Part shown: positions 38,010-48,105 of the stretch, in pieces
Layout: each line of letters starts with the position of its first letter
Position numbering within the stretch: the stretch's first letter is position 1
Assembly (NCBI RefSeq): GCF_002878395.1
Contig: NC_061115.1
Span: 158,461,160 to 158,525,159, forward strand
Length of the DNA: 64,000 bases
Source of the DNA: Capsicum annuum
Taxonomy: Eukaryota > Streptophyta > Magnoliopsida > Solanales > Solanaceae
Direction of reading: 5' to 3'
The notes under the pieces: model-generated
What the model saw: only the letters and a program-made list of their open reading frames with translations
Told to the model about the DNA's origin: nothing
Databases searched by the model: none
Made by a program: the position numbers and the translations under genes

Positions 38010-39368
38010 GTAGTGAAAAAAGGTAAATGGGAAGAAAAAATGCCAAAAAATATGGGAAATTTAGCCTTAGAAAATTTTTTGGATGCAATTTCCAGTGGAT
38101 TGACGCTAATTCAATGCGCCGCATCAATGTGCATCATGCCCATACTTAGAAAAAAATTCAAAGGGCTATTTCCAGTGAACTGACCTGATGTCAACATGTT
38201 ACTCATTGCGTCCCATCGGTTGTCACCAAAGTAACACTTCGAATAAATTTTTCAAGTAATTTCCAGTGTAATGACATGAACTTAATGCGTCACATCGCTT
38301 CTTGATGTGATTGTTGATGCATCGCGTTGCCTGCACCAGTAGGTTAAAAGTTAAACCCAATCAGTCCCTTAGTTTACCCCCTCTATAAATACCCCAATTC
38401 ATCTCAATTTACTCTCTCTCTCTCTCTTAAACCCTAGCCGTCCCTAAATCCCTAAAGCCCTAAACTAAATTTTTAAATTTTGTCCTCTCTTGGTGCTAAA
38501 AGCAAGAAACAAACATCATCTTTATTTTCTCAACTAAGATCAAGGTAATTTTTTGATTTCTTATTGGTTTACATGCATGAGAAGTTAACATGAGTTGATT
38601 TAATTTTAATTTGTGATGTAAGAATAGCATGGCTTTGCATACATGACTAAAACCTGTATATTGCATGTATTCTTACATTAATCAAAGTTATGGGCTTGAT
38701 TGGGGGGTTTAAACTAAACTTAACTTATAGATTCTTTATGGTGGTATGTTAAAATTATTGGGCGGCACTTTAGTTCATGTGAGTATTTGTGTGGGTAATG
38801 TTAAGTTGTGGTGAGATATGGTTGCTTAGGTGTTTCCTCTAGTTGAAATGATGAATTGTACCTTAAGTTCAATTAGTTTCTGCATAGATGAGCTGTGTTG
38901 CTAAATACTACTGCAAATTTAAGTCAATTTGGGGTGTTAAAATTCATTGCATGATAGTAATTAAGTATGGGGTGAATTCCAATCTACACAACCTTAGTGG
39001 TAGCTATAAATCATTGAATAGAGTGTTATTGAATTGAGCATGTGTTTGACATAGTGGAGATACAAATGTGAAATGGTTGAAAGAGGGTAATGTGTGAGTA
39101 AATGGCTATAGTATATGTAGAATTTGTTAGACTGTTAAGCTATTGAGACAACAATGTGAATTGCAAATACTCTGAAATGCCTTTTTATGTGATGTTGGAT
39201 GCGTGAGAATGGTAATTATGTTGAACAAGGAAAGTCTGAGTACCTTGGGTCCCTCTTTTATGACCCTGTGCTAGCAACTAAGTGTGGGGTAAATTTCACA
39301 CTTAGTGGTTGCTAGTTCCTAAGGTGCTTGCTTTATGTGTTTTTGGGTTGTTATGCTTGATAAGTTCA
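38010..39368 (+). other. Long non-coding spacer of C before the env-position ORF
   Basis: Three features stand out. At 38060-38340 degenerate repeats of about 90 bp carry TTTCCAGTG and GCGTC/ATCGC words like those in the C LTR. At 38411-38427 there is a (CT)n tract. At 39271-39315 an inverted repeat has arms CTAGCAAC and TAAGTGTG paired with CACACTTA and GTTGCTAG, plus a 3-nt bulge, around AAGTGTGGGGT. The spacer otherwise has no coding signal and resembles a long leader. Confidence 0.6.
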
Positions 39369-40610
39369 ATGTCTAGCCATCAACAGAAGAGAAAGTGGAA
39401 GAATGCAGTTGGTACGTCTGAGTCTAGACACAAAAGGAGTCATCATGCTGATCTTGCACCCCCAGCCCCATATATTTCATAGGGTCAACCTAGGAGGTTC
39501 GAGACTAAGGCAGTGGCTGAAGCAGGGAGAAAATGGTATTCTCAACATAAGGAATCTAAGTATTCAGCTGACCAATTCATTGACAGGGTTAGCCTAATGA
39601 AAGAGTATCCAAGTATGGTGCAAAGAATTGAGGCGCTGCACATGAATTTCTTATTTGAACAGCCAGCTGAGTGCAACTTAAGCCTTGTGAGAGAATTCTA
39701 TGCAAATTAGGACCCAAGAAATAAGGATATTGAGGTTGAGGTACGGGGTCGAGTGATTACTTTTACTGCTAATACTATGAATGAGCTGCTAGGTACACTT
39801 ATTGTAGATGTGGAGCCATTAAAAAGACTAACTATTGATCCACCATATTAGCACATCCGTCATCTCTTATGTGACACTCGTTCGACATCTAGATGAATTC
39901 ATTACAAAGAGGGTAGTACTTATGTGTCACTCCTATTCACTCATTTGAACAGGGAGGATCATTTATGGGTAAACATCATCTATGTTTGCCTTATTTATGG
40001 TACTCATATGATGAAGGTGACTCATGACAGGGTATGTATTATCTATGCTCTTATGCATGAAGATGTGGAGTTGAATGTTGGTGCTATTATCTTCTCTGCG
40101 ATAAGGAAAGCTAGATTTTTGGGGGGCAATCGATATGGTTTTAGTGGGCTATTGACTAGATTTCTGAGGCAGCAGGGTGTACCTGAGGAGAAGGTTGATT
40201 ATAAACCACCTGTTGGTCTCAGACCATTGGATTTTTTTCGTACTAAGGGACCTGCTCCTCATAGTATCACTTTGACTATGCCCGAGTGTTAAGCTCAAAA
40301 TGATGAGATCACAGCCCGGATGTATGGGCTCACTATGTTTCAGCTGAAGACTGGTGGGCGTCCACCTACCCAATAGGAGATTCATGTTGTTGAGTTGGAT
40401 TATCCACTCGAGTTTCATACCAGGACTATGCTACAGATAGGTCCTGGTTTTGATGAACCACTGGATAATGACATCCCCACGGACAAGGAGAGGCGCATGG
40501 GTTATTCTGATAATGAGTCCATAGATGAAGAGCAGTCTGATGATGGTGATACAGGTGATAATTTTAGTGATGATGAAGGTACCGATGATGACATGATGGC
40601 ACTAGTATGA
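39369..40610 (+). pseudogene. Env-position ORF of element C (putative plant transposon protein type)
   Basis: A single frame of 413 codons runs from the ATG at 39369 to TGA at 40608. In-frame stops lie at codons 38, 114, 161, 176, 308 and 336, with no frameshift. The N-terminus is basic (SSHQQKRKWKN). Motifs at about codons 77-113 (PSMVQRIEALHMNFLFEQ, LSLVREFYAN) and 114-150 (VRGRVITFTANTMNELLG) match what I know as the plant-specific putative plant transposon protein domain found in Athila/Tat extra ORFs. The C-terminal 40 residues are strongly acidic (DEEQSDDGDTGDN). No signal peptide or clear membrane anchor is seen, so envelope function is only positional. The role of this ORF is not established. 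Confidence 0.75.
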
Positions 40611-42405
40611 TTCAACTGAGCAGGGAGTACGACGCCACCCTGCCTTATGCTTATTGCTAGCACTGGGACAGTGCTACGTTTAAGTGTGGGGTGGGGTTGT
40701 CCTTTATCTTCAACTTCTTCATCTTTATCTCTTTTATCTCAATTTCTTTTTATTTTGGTTAGACGATTTCTAGTTTTTATGTTTTGTTGTTTTGTTGTTT
40801 AGTTGGATTGTAAGTTGACAAGTTTGGATTATTGCCCTCTTTGGTAAATTCAGTTTATTTTTGTTTTAATTATTTTCATCCTTCGTGGTAATTTTCAGTT
40901 TGCAGTAATTATTTGTGCCCTTCTTGGCAATTCTCATTTTTGCATCATCATAGTTAGTTGTCTTCCCCTATGATAGATGGATTGACTGTCTTAAGAGAAG
41001 TGCGTCTTTAGAAGCTGAAAAAACGATAAGACCCCGATTGCGACCTTTGAGAAATGCTGTGTTTGGGTAAAATGTTTTATTTTGTTATATACATGCAGTT
41101 GTTTTGAAACAAAAGAATGAGCTATTTTTAGATGTTAAATCCCAACAAGTGTAGTTCGATTTGATTAGAGTAATGTTGAATTTAACAAAGAACGAGATTG
41201 GGAGCCTTAAGGATTTGAATTGATTCTTAGCATACACTGAGTGAGTGAGTATTTGTCTATATTCTACATATGCAGAAATGACTAGAACTTGCTCGGTGCA
41301 TTTACAAAGCGAAATAAAGGGTGTTGGATGTAGGAAGTGATTTAGGCATTTCTTTGTTAACTGAATTTTAAAAACGTTATTTACCTAACTTTATGCATAT
41401 CCCTAGTTATCCTCGTTGAGCCTATAGCCTGATTTCTTTGGTAGCCTCACATGTAGCCTAATCCTTACTTTGATGGACCTTAATTCGATCCATAGCTCCT
41501 AAGTGCTTTAATATAGATAACTGAATAGGAAGGGAGTCTAAAATTTAAGAAGGAAAAAGGTGAAGGTGAATCTCTTAAGAAGTGTTCATTGTGTGTTTAA
41601 TTGTGGCGGTTAGGAGTTAGAAAAAAAATGTGAAAGAAAATTTAGTTTTTGTTGCCCGATTTTTGTTACGAACCTGTTTTGGCCCTGGTCCATTTAGGAC
41701 AATGTGCACCTCAACCAAGGAGATCGTTTAGGCTGAGGATGGCTACTATAAAGGTGCATAATAAGAATTGGGGTGTAAAGAAGAGCTGAGAATTGAATTA
41801 TGATATAAAAAGAAAAATACTCCTAACCGTAGTTTTATTAATGTGTTTAAAAAGATTGGGGTGAAACAATTGGTGTGTGAAGATAATGAAGTGAAAAATT
41901 GGGCTAGTAAAATATGATTTTGATGGTTATGTATTAAAGTTCTTAGGGAGAGTAGTCACTATTTTCTTAATAGTTCCTACCCATCTTTTAGCCTACATTA
42001 CAACCATGAAAGACCTAATTGATTCTACATTTCAACATCCGACTATTAGTGGAGTATTACACTAAGGGCAAGCTTATGGTTCATTATCTATTATGCATGA
42101 ATTCTTTGCTGAGAGTGAGTGATTGAATTTTGATATTCTCCTCATGATAACTATGGAAAAATTGTGAGTGATATGGAGAAAACTTTCTTGTTGTGAGGGT
42201 ACATACGGATGAAAGTCCGGATTACTTATTGTGTTGTTTGATAGAGTGCTTTGATTAAGTTTGCCAACTAATTGAATGTCACTATTGAGATGATGAAGTG
42301 TGAACTAAATTGTGCATGTGCCCAATGCTAGCATAACTCTTAGGTTGTGATTAGAAGGTTTAGTGATTGTTCTGCTTGAAGTTGTTAGAGGATGAACAAG
42401 GTTTT
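40611..42405 (+). other. 3' untranslated part of element C
   Basis: Non-coding. At 40658-40676 TAGCACT/AGTGCTA forms a perfect 7-bp stem with loop GGGAC, followed by TAAGTGTGGGGTGGGG, an internal copy of the PPT-like word. The rest is AT-rich with no ORF of note. Confidence 0.6.
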
Positions 42406-42418
42406 AAGTGTGGGGTGG
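42406..42418 (+). other. Polypurine tract of element C
   Basis: AAGTGTGGGGTGG directly before the 3' LTR start TGAACTTGGG. The same word also occurs near 39280 and 40682. Confidence 0.7.
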
Positions 42419-42754
42419 TGAACTTGGGCGTATTTATATGTCCAAACACCGCTATCTACCCATATTTGGACTTATTTTGATAATAAAAATTGTGTTAATT
42501 ATATTTAATTGTGAGCTAAATTGTGTTTCATGGCTAACTGATGTGATTAGACATACAGTGTAAATTTCCAAGGGATTCGGATGAAAATTGGACACACATC
42601 ATGAAGCAATTGTTTATTGATGGTGTGGAATTAATCATGTTTATGTGAAAGACCATTTTTATCGAGTCCAAGAACATGTGTAGATGCACAAGATCAAGGA
42701 TAAGAGGAAGTAGCTAAAAAGAGGATTTACGAGAGTTGAGTGAATATTTGGAGT

Positions 42755-43075
42755 GAATTTCCAGTGACGTGACACTAACACGATGCATCGCGTGATCAGT
42801 AAAATCCATGCCTTGGCCAAAATTTTAGAAAGAACTTCCAGAACATTGACGTGAAGTCAACGTGTTGCGTCAATGCGTAAGTTTAGGGACTTAGTCAAAA
42901 TTTGAGATAACAATTCCAGTGGCACGATGCGATGACGACGCGTCGCGTCGTGTGTTGTGAAATTAAACTTAGTCGGATTTTTAAGGTAAAGTTTCAGTGC
43001 ATCAATGCAAAGTTGACGCAACTCGTTGGCTTGATCAATGCGATTAGTGACGCATCGCGTCGGTGGTGTAGATCT
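42755..43075 (+). repeat. CpG-rich subrepeat block in the C LTR
   Basis: Four degenerate units of about 80-90 bp. Each has a CAGTG or CCAG word followed by CpG imperfect palindromes: CGATGCATCGCG, GATGACGACGCGTCGCG, GCGATTAGTGACGCATCGCG. It stops 18 bp before the TATA box. Confidence 0.75.
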
Positions 43076-43092
43076 GGTGAAATTTTCCCAAG

Positions 43093-43100
43093 TATAAAAG
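43093..43100 (+). promoter_or_regulatory. TATA box of the C 3' LTR
   Basis: TATAAAAG in GTATAAAAGAAACAC. It is the best core promoter match in the LTR, just after the CpG block. Confidence 0.6.
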
Positions 43101-44043
43101 AAACACATAAGCACAATTCCAAACACTTTTTGCAAGCATAGCAGCGGCGAAAAAGTATAGAATTCTCTCTTTTAGGGTTCTTATTATTTCTTTTAAACTT
43201 TCTTACTTCAAGATTAATTTTGGGTATGATTAATTACTTATTTTTTATGTTTAATTCAAACATGAGTGGCTAAATACCCTTGTTCTGGGTTAAGGCCAAG
43301 AACATGATTACTCTTTGATATTCTTTATAGTAGTTTCTTTTTTGGATTATCATCTGGGTTGTTCTTAATTTCTTGAGCTTACTATTTTGATGAGTTACGA
43401 CCATTAGAATAAATTTATAATTCTATGTGAATTCAGGAGGAGAATCGTAGGATAGAATGAAGAAATTAAGGAGCAAGGTTCTTATCCTTTTATGAAATAA
43501 GGGGTTTGAATTAGCAACTAGGATAAGGATATACCAAGAAGTCCTATTTGGTTCAATTGCAAGAAGATAACTTTATGAATCTAGAGGAATTGTTCTATCT
43601 CTGCGGGAGTTGTAGCTACAATATTCAATAGATAGAAAATTTGAGATCGGGAAACCAAAATCATAGCATAAACCTTGTGAGCCAACAACCTGATAACCAA
43701 TTAGACTGCTATAAGAATAAAGATTTGTATGATTGTTTGAAAAAACTCAACCCTGGAATTCTCATTATTATTGTTGACAACCGTTGCTTGCTTTGATCTA
43801 GTCACAACTTATTATTTCTTATTTATTAATTTACATTTTTATTCTCAAATCACAATCATCTTGATACTTTACAACACTTAATATCCATTGTCTAAAACTA
43901 AAAGTTGGTTAAATTTTTAGTTGCTTAGTCCTCGTGGGAATGATATCTGACTATCTAAGTCACTATATTACTTGTACGATTGCGTACACTTGCGTGTGCG
44001 TCTAAGTTACAACATTTGTCCACTAACTTGGGCAAAGATTTTT

Positions 44044-44139
44044 TATAGGTTAATGAGCCTGGAGTTACGTAACATTTGATAGGCTTGGTAGAGTCGATTT
44101 AGATCAAACGTTATGTAACTCCTTGCTTATTAATTTATC
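44044..44139. other. Foldback with about 37-bp arms
   Basis: Arms 44044-44080 and 44103-44139 pair with about 83% identity around a 22-nt loop. The best part is GGAGTTACGTAACATTTGAT against the complement of ATCAAACGTTATGTAACTCC (18 of 20). It lies 32 bp past the C 3' LTR. It could be a tiny foldback element or a transcribed hairpin; nothing in the sequence decides. Confidence 0.6.
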
Positions 44140-44245
44140 AAATCCCTTGAAGGTTGGTTGAGCAAGTTGCATTGAGCAACACTCGATAAAAGTGAGTTAT
44201 TCAATGGTTGAGATCACATCTTGAGTATGCATAAACATATTTTGA

Positions 44246-44512
44246 CCTAAAATAAACACAGCGGCCCTTCATGTATCCTTTAAAGCTTCTGAAAAAAGTG
44301 TTCTAAAGGCCTTCTTCAATCCCACAAGTTCAATGGAGAAACTGTTGCTGATCGAGCTCACAAGAGATCAGGAACTCTATACCAACTTCAAAGACGGCAA
44401 CGATAAACTTAAAGACTGAATTGGCAAGTTGGAGGCAAACTTGAAAATTATCGGGATTCATATACTACAGCAAGCCTCTGATCTTCTCCAAGGAATGTTG
44501 AAAGCATACTAA
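44246..44512 (+). pseudogene. Unrecognised short reading frame with one stop
   Basis: An 88-codon frame with one TGA (44417). It includes AALHVSFKASEKSVLKAFF, an ATG at 44332 (MEKLLLIELTRDQELY), then after the stop IGKLEANLKIIGIHILQQ. It is Lys/Leu-rich and helix-like, and I do not recognise it. Base usage is less AT-rich than its flanks, which hints at a gene fragment. No promoter or splice sites are clear. Confidence 0.3.
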
Positions 44513-45589
44513 GTCAAGAAAACATAATCAAATAATCCATATTACTAAGGAAGTAATGATACTCAATCTGTCTTTCAATCTCATTTGTGGTTTTGATCAG
44601 GTCAACAGCAGTGGACCTAATCAGAACCACAAACAAGAAGGCATGGGATGCAATTTAAAATTCAAAAATTTCCGCCTTCGCTTAGATTCCTTACTTTAAC
44701 TGCAGTTGTTGTTGGCGCAAGTTTTCTTGACTTACTGTATCATTTCAACCCTCGATACCCGTAAGGCTGCTTTCTTGATCTTCTGCTATTTTCTATCTAG
44801 GTGATAATCCTGACCACACTTCCTAGTCGCATCTCCCTAGCAAAGTGTCCATCTATATTATTTTTCTTTCAGAAAGACAACAGACGAATTTACATTACCG
44901 AATACACTTTCATATTTACACTTGATTTAGATTTCTCATGTTATAAGAAAATTTCATCGGCCAGATACTCTAGAAGTTCCTTGCAACCCTATGTCTCTTT
45001 TTCAATTAGCTCTCAGATGATATAGTCTTTCATCAACTCCCCTTTCCCTCACAGGCATTCTCCTTTAGCTCCTTCTGGCGTATAATCATCTTCTCAAAGC
45101 ACCCTTCCATATAAATTTAGGACAGGGGAATTTCTATTTATTTTTCATTCTTGTTTGATGCAGTGCAAGGCTTTGAAGGCCTTCTCAGAGTCCAATGTAC
45201 ACTTAAAGTTAAGTTTACTCGCTATTAGATCTCTGCAATGACACCAAATATTGACCCCTTCTCAAAACTTGACACGCATAAACACGAGCAACAACCATGA
45301 GTAATTTGTAACAGGGTATCTACACCATCTTCATGGGTCCTTCAGCCTTATCAATTCAAACCCATCAAACTTAACTGTACAATGCAGGATCTTGTTTGAA
45401 TGATTAGTGCCTAATCGGTTAAAAACTGCATTCACAAAACATTATACTTTGTGTGTGTTTTCCCGATGACCTTATTAATAATACTTAACTTCCACACATG
45501 ACAGTGGATCCATCCATCTACATGCACCTTATTTTTCTTAGCCCATCTATGGTTTAAATTGAATAAATAGATGACAAGCAAGTTACAAC
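44513..45589. other. Unassigned AT-rich sequence
   Basis: No retroelement domain, TIR or convincing gene seen. A 74-codon frame at 44801-45025 has no recognisable motif. Confidence 0.5.
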
Positions 45590-45730
45590 AGGTGCCACAT
45601 CAGTTTAAATTGTGAAACAATTATAGACATCTGTTACTGCAGATGTCAATCTGTTGTAACAGATTATCAATATGTTGTAAGTTATCTAACAGATGGAATA
45701 TATTTTGCAACAGATTACCCATCTGTTAGA
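45590..45730. repeat. TGTTGCAACAGAT-type palindromic array 1
   Basis: Words ATCTGTTG, CAACAGAT and GACATCTG/CAGATGTC alternate in both orientations about every 20 bp. The array lies about 220 bp upstream of the first small ORF. Confidence 0.65.
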
Positions 45731-45900
45731 TTTATTTTAAAGCAATTTTCTTTTATTTCTGAAATCCAATAAAAGATAAAATGTTGTATTTAGATCCGTT
45801 TTTTTTTTAATTTACATATTCAAAAAGTCACCAGTTTTATTTAATTAAGGTATATGAACAGTCGTGGCTTTTTTGTATTAACCCCTTCCAATTCAATCAT

Positions 45901-45910
45901 TTATATATAG
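45901..45910 (+). promoter_or_regulatory. TATA box of small-ORF unit 1
   Basis: TTATATATAG, 38 bp before the ATG. The same position relative to TTCAATCAT...GGTC...TTACT is kept in unit 2. Confidence 0.5.
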
Positions 45911-45948
45911 GTCCTTACTTACTTGTTCATTCTACTACACTTACAAAT

Positions 45949-46074
45949 ATGGCTGATCCAGATTCGTACAAGAAAATTCATATCGAGTCCTTGTGGGAAC
46001 TTCAAAGAAAGTTTGATGAACTCCAGAGGGATTTGACCGACTTCGGAACAAGGCTGAGGAGGACCCTGCTGTAA
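45949..46074 (+). pseudogene. Small ORF unit 1 (MADP family, unrecognised)
   Basis: 41 codons, MADPDSYKKIHIESLWELQ..., ending LRRTLL and TAA. Past that stop the same frame continues as SDENCPIENNN with an (AAT)n-encoded Asn tract to 46161. The paralogue at 47821 has an open codon at the aligned place, so this stop may be a lesion. Heptad-like Leu spacing suggests a short coiled coil. It sits behind a TATA box and a TGTTGCAACAGAT array. I do not recognise the family. It may be a decayed host gene or part of an unknown repeat. Confidence 0.45.
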
Positions 46075-46719
46075 TCGGATGAAAATTGTCCGATTGAGAA
46101 TAATAATAGTAATAACAATAATAATAGTAATGACAGTAATAATAGCAGTAATAATAATTAGGTTATGTTTTTTCTTTTAGCGTATGTATTATCTTCCTCA
46201 TTTTGTATATCGGATCTACCCAAGGGATTCAAAAATCTATGTTTGGTGGTCGACTTTGAATTTTAAATTCTTATTTAGTATTTAATTATCATTCTATTTA
46301 TTCCTTATTCTCAACTTATCAACGATTGGTGGTAGGAATTAAGCATTTGTGGCAACAGAGGTTAATCTGATACGACAGATCGATCATTTGTTGCAATAGG
46401 CGGCTATTAATAAAAAAGGATTATTGTTATTGAGAGGGTGAAAAGACATGACTTTCCGATTATTTAATATGAAAAACGGTTCGTAAATAAATAATAAGGA
46501 AATAAATGATAAACACGATTTATAACCGTAAAAGAACGATTATTTGATTTTAATAACTGATCGTGACTTTTCATCATTTTTGTTTTAAAAAAAAAAATTT
46601 GCTAATTATTTATTTATTATATAATAAAAAAAGTTATAATATTGGATTAATTAATTAACTTATATGATGATTATTAAGAAAAAGGTGATCAATCATGACT
46701 TTTTGTCTAAAACATATTC

Positions 46720-46890
46720 AACAATGTTGTTGATGCATCAAATTCTCCACCTGTTGCGACTGATGTATCAGCTGTTAGAAGAAATCAAAAAAGCTATTAA
46801 AACATATCGTCCATTTGTTGCAACAGATGGTATATCTGTTGCAACTGATGGTTTATCTGATTCAACAGATATACAATCTATTACCAGAAC
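46720..46890. repeat. TGTTGCAACAGAT-type palindromic array 2
   Basis: Includes a perfect inverted repeat with 12-bp arms at 46817-46845 (GTTGCAACAGAT, loop GGTAT, then its complement). It ends in a block near AACTCAATAAAAATGGTTAT that recurs after arrays 3 and 4. Confidence 0.75.
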
Positions 46891-47016
46891 TCAATAAAAA
46901 TGGTTATTATTTTATTAAAGAAACGGTTATTAAAAAGGTGTTTTTTTAATTTATATAATGAAAAAGTCAGCAAATTTGGATTAACGATATGAAGATAATT
47001 TTTTTTAAGAAAAAGA

Positions 47017-47575
47017 TAGATTATATGTTGCAACAGATAGATTATCTGATGCAACAGGTTCTTTATTTGTTGCAACAGATGGTATATCTGTTGTCACAGA
47101 TGAGTTATCTGATGCAACAGATGAGTCATCTGATGCAACAGATATAGAATCTGTTGTCACAACTTAATAAAAATAATTCTTGGAAAGAACTAATTAATAA
47201 TAATAATCTGAAAAGTCATGACTTATCACAATATTTCTTAATTTGATTAAAGTCATAACTGTTTACAGTAATCAAAAATGTAATTAATAAATGGAGGTGA
47301 ATAGTTAGATTATATGTTGCAACAGAGAGATTATCTTATGCAACAGGTTCTCCATTTGTCGCAACAGATAGTATATCTGTTGTTACAAATGAGTTATCTG
47401 ATACAACAGATATAGAATCTGTTGTCACAACTTAATAAAAATGGTTCTTGAAAAGAACTAATTAATAATAATAATCTGAAAATTCATGACTTATCATAAT
47501 ATTTCTTAATTTAATTAAGTCATAACTTTTCACAATAGTAAAAAATATAATTAATAAATGGAAGTGAACAGTCGC
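47017..47575. repeat. Tandem duplication of about 285 bp holding arrays 3 and 4
   Basis: Two units (about 47017-47305 and 47306-47575). Each begins AGATTATATGTTGCAACAGA, contains CAACAGAT/ATCTGTTG words, the block TTGTCACAACTTAATAAAAA, then AGAACTAATTAATAATAATA and ATGACTTATCA, and ends in an upstream promoter-like stretch (AATTAATAAATGGA.GTGAA). Only the second leads into a TATA box. Confidence 0.75.
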
Positions 47576-47607
47576 GCCTTTTTGCCACTCATTCAAATTC
47601 AATCCTC

Positions 47608-47615
47608 TATAAATA
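47608..47615 (+). promoter_or_regulatory. TATA box of small-ORF unit 2
   Basis: TATAAATA in CCTCTATAAATAGGTC, a near-consensus plant core promoter. Confidence 0.65.
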
Positions 47616-47716
47616 GGTCTCCCCTTACTCATTCGTTCATTCAACTACACTCAATTTATTTATTACATCTTGTCTTTCATATTACTCCTTCCACCACTTT
47701 TTCTTTCCTGACTCAG

Positions 47717-47794
47717 GTAAGTTTTTTTCTAGCCAATTTGTAGTATACGTTGTATTACATTCGAATATTCTTTTCTTTACTTTTGTTTTTACAG
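47717..47794 (+). other. Candidate 5' UTR intron of small-ORF unit 2
   Basis: Donor CAG|GTAAGT at 47717 and acceptor TTTTTACAG at 47794 after a T-rich tract. 78 bp, typical of plant introns. An alternative acceptor TTTTCTAG ends at 47818. Unit 1 lacks this intron. Confidence 0.45.
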
Positions 47795-47820
47795 ATTTTA
47801 TCAATTCATGTTTTCTAGAT

Positions 47821-48105
47821 ATGGCTGATCCAGTGTTGGATGTTACTTTTCTGCAAGACGCCGTGAATGAACTTCGGATGTAGGTTCGTGACCTGCAATG
47901 GGAACTGGAAGCAGTTAGAGCAAGGATGCTCCGTAAGATCAGCAGTCTGAGGAGGGCCTTGCTTCTACCGGTCGAAGATTGGTCGGCTGGCGATAATAAT
48001 AATAATAATAATAAGAATAAGAATAAGAATAAGAATAAGAATAAGAATATTATTTTGTTATTTCTTTTAGTCTATGTATATGTATTTTTATTTGTTTTAG
48101 TTTAA
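47821..48105 (+). pseudogene. Small ORF unit 2 (MADP family, unrecognised)
   Basis: 94 codons from the ATG with one TAG at codon 21. It opens MADPVLDVTFLQDAVNELRM. After the stop come VRDLQWELEAVRARMLRKIS and SLRRALLLPVEDWSAG, then an Asn/Lys tract from (AAT)n(AAGAAT)n and a hydrophobic end (IILLFLLVYVYVFLF). Leu spacing is helix-like. It resembles unit 1 at MADP, DLQ.EL/ELQR and LRR.LL. A complete TATA box and a candidate leader intron precede it. Function unknown. Confidence 0.45.

Larger units (their letters stand above)
19050..44011 (+). mobile_element. Element C: large Athila-like Ty3/gypsy element with env-position ORF
   Basis: Order: truncated 5' LTR 19050-19545, tRNA-Asp-type PBS, gag, PR, RT (split by element D), RH, IN, long spacer (split by solo LTR E), env-position ORF 39369-40610, long 3' untranslated part, PPT, full 3' LTR 42419-44011. 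Without D and E it is about 12.3 kb, as expected for Athila. The truncated 5' LTR matches 43530-44011 closely. All reading frames carry stops. Confidence 0.9.
42419..44011 (+). repeat. 3' LTR of element C
   Basis: Starts TGAACTTGGGCGTATT, ends GTCTAAGTTACA, 1,593 bp. Its last 480 bp match the 5' LTR remnant, and its start matches solo LTR 2. The left boundary rests on the PPT and the solo LTR 2 alignment. Confidence 0.85.

Noticed and set aside
39369..40610. Retroviral-type envelope glycoprotein
   Set aside because: Only the position fits. No signal peptide, cleavage site or clear transmembrane anchor is visible, and the recognisable motifs match a plant-specific nuclear-like family instead.
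42857..43141. Opposed frames of 69 and 92 codons in the C 3' LTR
   Set aside because: They fall in the CpG subrepeat block, open on both strands because of composition, and lie over the LTR promoter.
46664..46897. 77-codon frame with repeated ATDG
   Set aside because: It runs through the TGTTGCAACAGAT array. The residues are a translation of the repeat, and the start is in AT-rich filler.
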